From assembly GCF_900117425.1 (NCBI RefSeq), contig NZ_FPEH01000014.1, positions 1 to 64,000 of the forward strand: a stretch of DNA of 64,000 nt. The letters run 5' to 3'. Below the pieces are notes generated by a model, which did no database searches, was not told the origin of the DNA, and saw only the letters and a list, made by a program, of their open reading frames with translations. Source of the stretch: Novosphingobium sp. NDB2Meth1 (GTDB taxonomy: Bacteria; Pseudomonadota; Alphaproteobacteria; Sphingomonadales; Sphingomonadaceae). The position numbers and the translations under genes were made by a program. This document shows, in pieces, positions 60,072-64,000 of this stretch (positions within the stretch are counted from its first letter, which is position 1; the number at the start of each line of letters is the position of its first letter).

Positions 60072-60680
60072 CTAGCCTGATTTGATCGCGAGGAACGAGG
60101 CGGCGACGCAGAGCATCACGACAGCAAACCCCCGCCGCACCCATTTGGTGCGGGCAGGGTCTGCCAGCCAGGCCTGCGCGCGGCTCCCGGCGAGCACGAT
60201 GGCGAGGTGGATCAGGGTGGCGATGCCGGTGCTGACGAGCGCGAGGGTGAGCGCTTCGGCGAGGCCGAGCGTTCGGCCGCCAAGGAACTCCGGCGCGACG
60301 ACCACGAAGAACAGGTAGGCCTTCGGGTTCAGCAGGTTGAGCAGCGCGCCGGTGGCGAAAGCGCGGCGCGTGGCGGTGGGCGGCGGGGCCTTCTCCGCGC
60401 CGCGCCATGCCTCGATCGCCAGCCAGACCATCATCGCCGCGCCTGCTATCCGCAGGCCGTGAAGCAGCGCAGGCATGGCCTTGAGCAATGTTGCAAGGCC
60501 CAGCGCGGCAAGCACGCCATTGGCGAGGAGGCCCAGCGCGATCCCGGCGACGGCGGAGAGCCCGCTGCGCTTGCCTTCGGTTGCGGCAAGGCCCGCCAGC
60601 CACGCCATGTTGGGCCCCGGCGTCAGTTCGATCAGCAGGACGGCGGCCGCGAACCCGGCAATATCGAGAGTTCCTGCCAC
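60072..60680 (-). CDS. LysE-family exporter
   Basis: A 202-aa inner-membrane protein with about six helices. ELTPGPNMAWLAGLAATEGK near residue 18 and LNLLNPKAYLFFVVVAPEFL near residue 115 are family signatures. LysE/RhtB proteins export amino acids or homoserine lactones; the substrate is unknown here. It starts one base from the preceding VIT1-type gene stop, so the two are co-transcribed. Confidence 0.88.
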   Translation of the reverse strand: MAGTLDIAGFAAAVLLIELTPGPNMAWLAGLAATEGKRSGLSAVAGIALGLLANGVLAALGLATLLKAMPALLHGLRIAGAAMMVWLAIEAWRGAEKAPPPTATRRAFATGALLNLLNPKAYLFFVVVAPEFLGGRTLGLAEALTLALVSTGIATLIHLAIVLAGSRAQAWLADPARTKWVRRGFAVVMLCVAASFLAIKSG

Positions 60681-61373
60681 CTAGACCGCGGTCCCCACCA
60701 TGCGGCCAATTCCGGCAGTGATCGCCATGGCCAGCGCGCCCCAGACAACGACGCGCAGCACCGGTTTGCCCATGGCCGCGCCGCCCGCGCGCGCACCGAA
60801 TGCGCCGAGGAGCGCGAGGAAGAGGATCGAGCCACCAGCGGTGCCCGTCACCATCAGCCCTAGCGGCAGGATCGCGGCGAGCAGGAGCGGCAGCAGCGCG
60901 CCGCCGGTGAACATAGCTGCGGAGGCCATCGCGGCAAGCACGGGCTGCGCGGCGGTCGTCTCGTTGAGATGCAACTCGTCGCGGGCGTGGGCGCCAAGCG
61001 CGTCCTTGGCCATCATCTGGCGGGCGACTTCCTTTGCCGTCACCGGATCGACGCCGCGCGCCTCATAGATCGCAGCAAGCTCTGCGGCTTCGTGGACCGG
61101 ACCGGCGGCGAGTTCGGCGCGTTCGCGGGCGAGGTCTGCCGCTTCGGTATCGGCCTGGCTGGAGACCGAGACATATTCGCCCGCCGCCATCGACATCGCG
61201 CCCGCGACAAGGCCCGCGGCGCCCGCGACCAGCAAGGCCTGCCGCTCCGCGCCCGAGGCGGCGACGCCGAGGATCAGGCTGGCGGTGGAGACAATCCCGT
61301 CATTGGCGCCGAGCACGGCAGCACGCAGCCAGCCGATGCGGCTGACGAGGTGGCGTTCATCGTGGGGGCGCAT
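60681..61373 (-). CDS. VIT1/CCC1-family iron/manganese transporter
   Basis: A 230-aa membrane protein. SRIGWLRAAVLGANDGIVST near the start, AGAMSMAAGEYVSVSSQADT, and two C-terminal helix pairs match the VIT family of Fe(II)/Mn(II) transporters. Its middle charged helix region (about 80-135) is the metal-binding part. Likely moves divalent metal out of the cytosol. Upstream of the LysE gene on the same strand. Confidence 0.9.
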   Translation of the reverse strand: MRPHDERHLVSRIGWLRAAVLGANDGIVSTASLILGVAASGAERQALLVAGAAGLVAGAMSMAAGEYVSVSSQADTEAADLARERAELAAGPVHEAAELAAIYEARGVDPVTAKEVARQMMAKDALGAHARDELHLNETTAAQPVLAAMASAAMFTGGALLPLLLAAILPLGLMVTGTAGGSILFLALLGAFGARAGGAAMGKPVLRVVVWGALAMAITAGIGRMVGTAV

Positions 61374-61440
61374 GCTGCCGTCTCCTTGCGTCGTTCATGC
61401 GCCTGATGGCACGGCAAGGACAGGCGAAAAACGATCTATA

Positions 61441-62178
61441 TCAATCCTGCCGCGCGAGGACCGTCTGGCCCGTCGGCGCGGGCGCCGCGTTCTCGATGAT
61501 CGGCTGGCCAACGCCGAGCCGCTTGCCGTCGGTCACGATCACCTTGTCGCCAAGGCTGGCAACGCCGAACAGGCGTTTGGCGAAACCGTCGGGCACGCCG
61601 ATGCAGCCGTTGGTGGCATAGCCGCGCTCGACCTTGCTGCCGTGGATCGAGACGCCGTCATTGGTCAGGCGTAGCATGTAGGGCATCGGCGCTTCGTAGA
61701 TGTTGGAGACGTGGTCGGCGTCCTTCTCGCTGATCGGGAACACGCCGGTGGGAGTGGGCTTGTCGCCGTAGCCCTTGAGAATGGCGGCGGCGCCGATCTC
61801 GTGCCCGTCGCGGAAGACCGAGATGGTGCGCGCCTCGAGATCGACCGTGACGACGATGGGGCCGGTGGCGGCGGCGCTTTCGTCCCAGAAGTACTGGCCG
61901 AACTTGATGGGCTCATCGATCTTGAGGATCGACTTGACCACAAACGCGCTGTTCACCGGCGCGGAGGCGGGCGTGAGCGTGACGGGCTTGGCGAGTGGCT
62001 TGGTGGCAGGGACAGCAGCGACATGGGCTTCGGCCTGCGAACCGCCGAACAGGACTTGCGCGACATCCTTGCCGACATTGAACGCGAGCAGCGAGGCGAG
62101 CGACATGGCCACGAAACCCAGCGGCGCGCTGACCCAGCGGGAGCGGACGAGATCGAGGGGGGACTTCAGGCCGGACAT
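61441..62178 (-). CDS. L,D-transpeptidase (YkuD domain)
   Basis: A 245-aa protein with an N-terminal membrane anchor (about 18-38) and a periplasmic YkuD domain (about 105-225). Catalytic region: VSIHGSKVERGYATNGCIGV, with His and Cys as in HG-x(n)-GC; the family's SHGC reads TNGC here. PTPTGVFPI is also typical. It would make 3-3 crosslinks or attach proteins in peptidoglycan, unless the changed motif marks a specialised member. Confidence 0.87.
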   Translation of the reverse strand: MSGLKSPLDLVRSRWVSAPLGFVAMSLASLLAFNVGKDVAQVLFGGSQAEAHVAAVPATKPLAKPVTLTPASAPVNSAFVVKSILKIDEPIKFGQYFWDESAAATGPIVVTVDLEARTISVFRDGHEIGAAAILKGYGDKPTPTGVFPISEKDADHVSNIYEAPMPYMLRLTNDGVSIHGSKVERGYATNGCIGVPDGFAKRLFGVASLGDKVIVTDGKRLGVGQPIIENAAPAPTGQTVLARQD

Positions 62179-62371
62179 GACGAATCTGCGCGCTCCTTTC
62201 GCGTTGCAAAATAGCGTAAACGCGAGCCCGCGCGAGCCTCATTGCAAGGCCGTCCCGCCTAGGGACGGCGGGTGTTTCGGGGCTTAACGGGCATGGTTAA
62301 GCGGGGTTCGATCCGGGCCTCTGCAATTGGCGCAATGGTGCAGCAAGGTTCGCTCGGCTAGGATTTGCAGC
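62179..62371. promoter_or_regulatory. Divergent intergenic region with two inverted repeats
   Basis: CCGTCCC-GCCTA-GGGACGG hairpin at 62250-62268 and CTTAAC-N7-GTTAAG at 62283-62301. The second resembles two CtrA-like half sites in opposite orientation, or an operator. It lies between the L,D-transpeptidase and aspartic protease genes and could serve both. Confidence 0.4.
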
Positions 62372-63058
62372 ATGACGCAGATCTACATCTGGCTGGAACG
62401 TGAAGCGCCCTGGCTGGGGTATCTTTCGCCGCTGTTTGCCGCCACTTGCGCGGCGCTGCTGCTGGTGGTGGTCGGCGGGGCCGTGGCTTCGCGCGGGGTG
62501 CGGATCGGCGGCGCGGTGCGGTTTGCGGGCAACTTGCTCATGCTGGCCGTCTTCGCGCTCGCGGTCATGCGCTTCGTGCGGATGGACCCCAGCTTCGATG
62601 CGGCGCTGCACAGCGTGGGCGGCCCGGCGCAGACCGTATCGGGCGGGGAGACGCGCATTCCGCTCTCGGCGGACGGGCATTACTGGATCAAGGCGAAGCT
62701 CAATGGTGTGCCGCTGCGGCTGATGGTCGATACCGGCGCGACCGTGACGGCTCTTTCGGGCGATGTGGCGGAGGCGGCTGGAGTCGAGCCGGACCGGTTG
62801 CGCCCGGATGCCGTGGTCGAGACCGCGAATGGTACGGTCCCGGCCGCTCCGGCGCGGATCGACGAACTGCGGTTCGGCTCGGTGGTGGCGCGCGATCTCG
62901 ATGCCATCGTGATGCCGGGCGAGGGCGGGCCGAACGTGATCGGCATGAACGTCCTGACCCGGCTCAAGGGGTGGCGTGTGGAGGACGGCGTGCTGATCCT
63001 TACACCGCACCGGCCGCAGGTGGAATCGTCGGCGAGCGGGGAACCCCCAGCCAGGTAA
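62372..63058 (+). CDS. Membrane-anchored clan AA aspartic protease (TIGR02281-like)
   Basis: A 228-aa protein with two membrane helices (about 18-40, 48-66) and one retropepsin-like domain (about 85-215) with LMVDTGATVTALS, then NVIGMNVLTRLKGW. Single-domain aspartic proteases of this form are frequent in alphaproteobacteria; role unknown. ATG 62372 chosen. Its last 59 bases overlap the convergent DUF418 gene. Confidence 0.82.
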   Translation: MTQIYIWLEREAPWLGYLSPLFAATCAALLLVVVGGAVASRGVRIGGAVRFAGNLLMLAVFALAVMRFVRMDPSFDAALHSVGGPAQTVSGGETRIPLSADGHYWIKAKLNGVPLRLMVDTGATVTALSGDVAEAAGVEPDRLRPDAVVETANGTVPAAPARIDELRFGSVVARDLDAIVMPGEGGPNVIGMNVLTRLKGWRVEDGVLILTPHRPQVESSASGEPPAR

Positions 63059-64000
63059 GCTTGCGCCATAGGGCTTCCAGCGGCCCCTGCCCGAAGCGCG
63101 CCAGCCACCACTGCGGCCAGGCCAGCATCAGCGCCCAACCGCCAAGAACCACCACCGGCAAGGTGCCGCGGGGCAGCACACCGCCGAGGCCGAGGCCCCA
63201 ACCAGCAAAGAGTGCGCACATCACGAAGGTGGTGCCGAGGTAGTTGGTGAAGGCGCAGCGGCCCGCCGCGACGAGGCGCTGGCCGACAGGGGTATCTTTC
63301 AGGCGCGGGTACAGCAGGAGCAGGACAGCGAGATAGCCCAGCGTCATCGCAAGGTGCGGGATCGCGGCGAGCGACCCCATCAGCGCGAACATCATCGCGG
63401 GCGGGAACCCCCGTGTGGCTGCCCAGCCGATGAGCGCCGCGCTGATCGAGCCGCCCATGCCGATCCCGAACAGGGCCATGCGGCGCAGACTGCCGCCCTC
63501 CCATTCGCCGGTGAACAGGCCGAGCCGGAGTAGCGCCATGCCCAGCAGCATCAGCGGAAAGGTCTCGAAGAACGTCGCGCCGAGATTGGCGATGGGGAGC
63601 GCGGGGGCAGTCGTCAAGCGGATGCGGACGGCGTCGAGGAAGGAAGCGTGGAGGACTTGCATGTCCGCCGTGATCGAGGCGGCGATGCGGCCCATCATCG
63701 CGGCCTGATCGGCCACTTCGGCGGGCGCGCCGTGGCCCGCAAGCACGCGGTTCTCCGCCGCGATGGAGGCCAGATCGCCAACCATCTCCAGGCCATGGCT
63801 CGCAAGGAAAAGCAGCAATGCGGCGGCTGCCAGCGGCTCTGGCGCGAGGCGGCGCAGGCTGAAGGCGAGCATGCCGCATACGGCGTAGGGCAGCAGGATA
63901 TCGCCCCACCACAGCAGCGCGAAATGCGCATAGCCGAAGGCCATGAGCAGCAGCAGACGGCGGACCTGCATGAGGTCGGGATTGGCACCGCGCCGCTCGG
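63000..64000 (-). CDS. DUF418 membrane protein, 5' end outside window
   Basis: At least 333 codons of a polytopic membrane protein. The C-terminal DUF418 region (about the last 160 residues: LVAAGRCAFTNYLGTTFVMC, FGQGPLEALWRKLTW) is clear. The frame stays open upstream of ATG 63971 to the window edge and still looks like the family, so the real start lies beyond. Possibly a transporter; function unknown. Convergent overlap with the aspartic protease gene. Confidence 0.85.
   Translation of the reverse strand, partial: ERRGANPDLMQVRRLLLLMAFGYAHFALLWWGDILLPYAVCGMLAFSLRRLAPEPLAAAALLLFLASHGLEMVGDLASIAAENRVLAGHGAPAEVADQAAMMGRIAASITADMQVLHASFLDAVRIRLTTAPALPIANLGATFFETFPLMLLGMALLRLGLFTGEWEGGSLRRMALFGIGMGGSISAALIGWAATRGFPPAMMFALMGSLAAIPHLAMTLGYLAVLLLLYPRLKDTPVGQRLVAAGRCAFTNYLGTTFVMCALFAGWGLGLGGVLPRGTLPVVVLGGWALMLAWPQWWLARFGQGPLEALWRKLTWLGVPRSPTIPPAAGAV

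Overview
This window is a high-GC alphaproteobacterial chromosome segment, most likely from a sphingomonad (Novosphingobium/Sphingomonas-like). The evidence is the gene content: an FzlA-type GST, a complex I NDUFA9-like protein, a tricorn-type S41 peptidase, a TIGR02281-type aspartic protease, DUF418 and DUF3237 proteins, and sphingomonad-style GC-rich intergenic hairpins. The assignment is by protein character only; no 16S gene is present.

Left end (1-3.7 kb): the 3' part of an initiator tRNA-fMet is followed by an arsenic operon (arsR-arsC-aqpS-arsH). A stretch of broken genes comes next: two integrase pieces, an aldo/keto reductase tail and a possible autotransporter tail. It ends at a tRNA-Leu(CAG). 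This looks like the decayed remains of one or more tRNA-associated islands. From 3.9 to 11.3 kb lie ordinary chromosomal genes (NDUFA9-like protein, DUF3237 protein, FzlA-like GST, ABC-F ATPase), a DNA methyltransferase with an AT-rich target-recognition region and a nuclease-like tail, and a ParA-family ATPase.

Chemotaxis and flagellum (11.4-57.7 kb): the minus-strand chemotaxis operon is STAS-cheA-cheR-cheB-cheD-cheY-cheW-small protein. A divergent CheB-like protein lacks the catalytic histidine. After a tricorn-like peptidase comes a very long minus-strand operon. In transcription order it reads: sigma54 activator, fliE-F-G-H-I-J-K-L-M-N-O-P-Q-R, flhB, fliD, fliS. Flagellin (fliC) is divergent from it. 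A second minus-strand operon runs flgB-C-D-E-F-G-H-I-J-K-L-motA-motB. A plus-strand group carries a MotA/ExbB-like plus ExbD-like pair, flgA, flgM, flgN, a separate transglycosylase, flhA and fliA. Two near-perfect sigma54 promoters, two candidate sigma28 promoters and a shared 18-bp palindrome suggest a hierarchy: sigma54 plus activator, then FliA/FlgM checkpoint, then flagellin. The hardware looks streamlined: 97-aa FlgD, 269-aa FlgE, FlgJ split in two, FlgH without a lipobox, and FliM without the N-terminal CheY-binding peptide.

A second arsenic cassette (arsR-arsI-transglutaminase-like gene) sits inside the flagellar region at 40.0-41.7 kb, next to an apparently exported alanine racemase. 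Its arsR promoter and start region closely match those of the first arsR.

Right end (57.7-64 kb): an AT-richer AlbA/Schlafen-type gene that looks acquired, then an SDR dehydrogenase, a LysE exporter, a VIT1-type transporter, an L,D-transpeptidase, a membrane-anchored aspartic protease, and a DUF418 membrane protein cut by the window edge.
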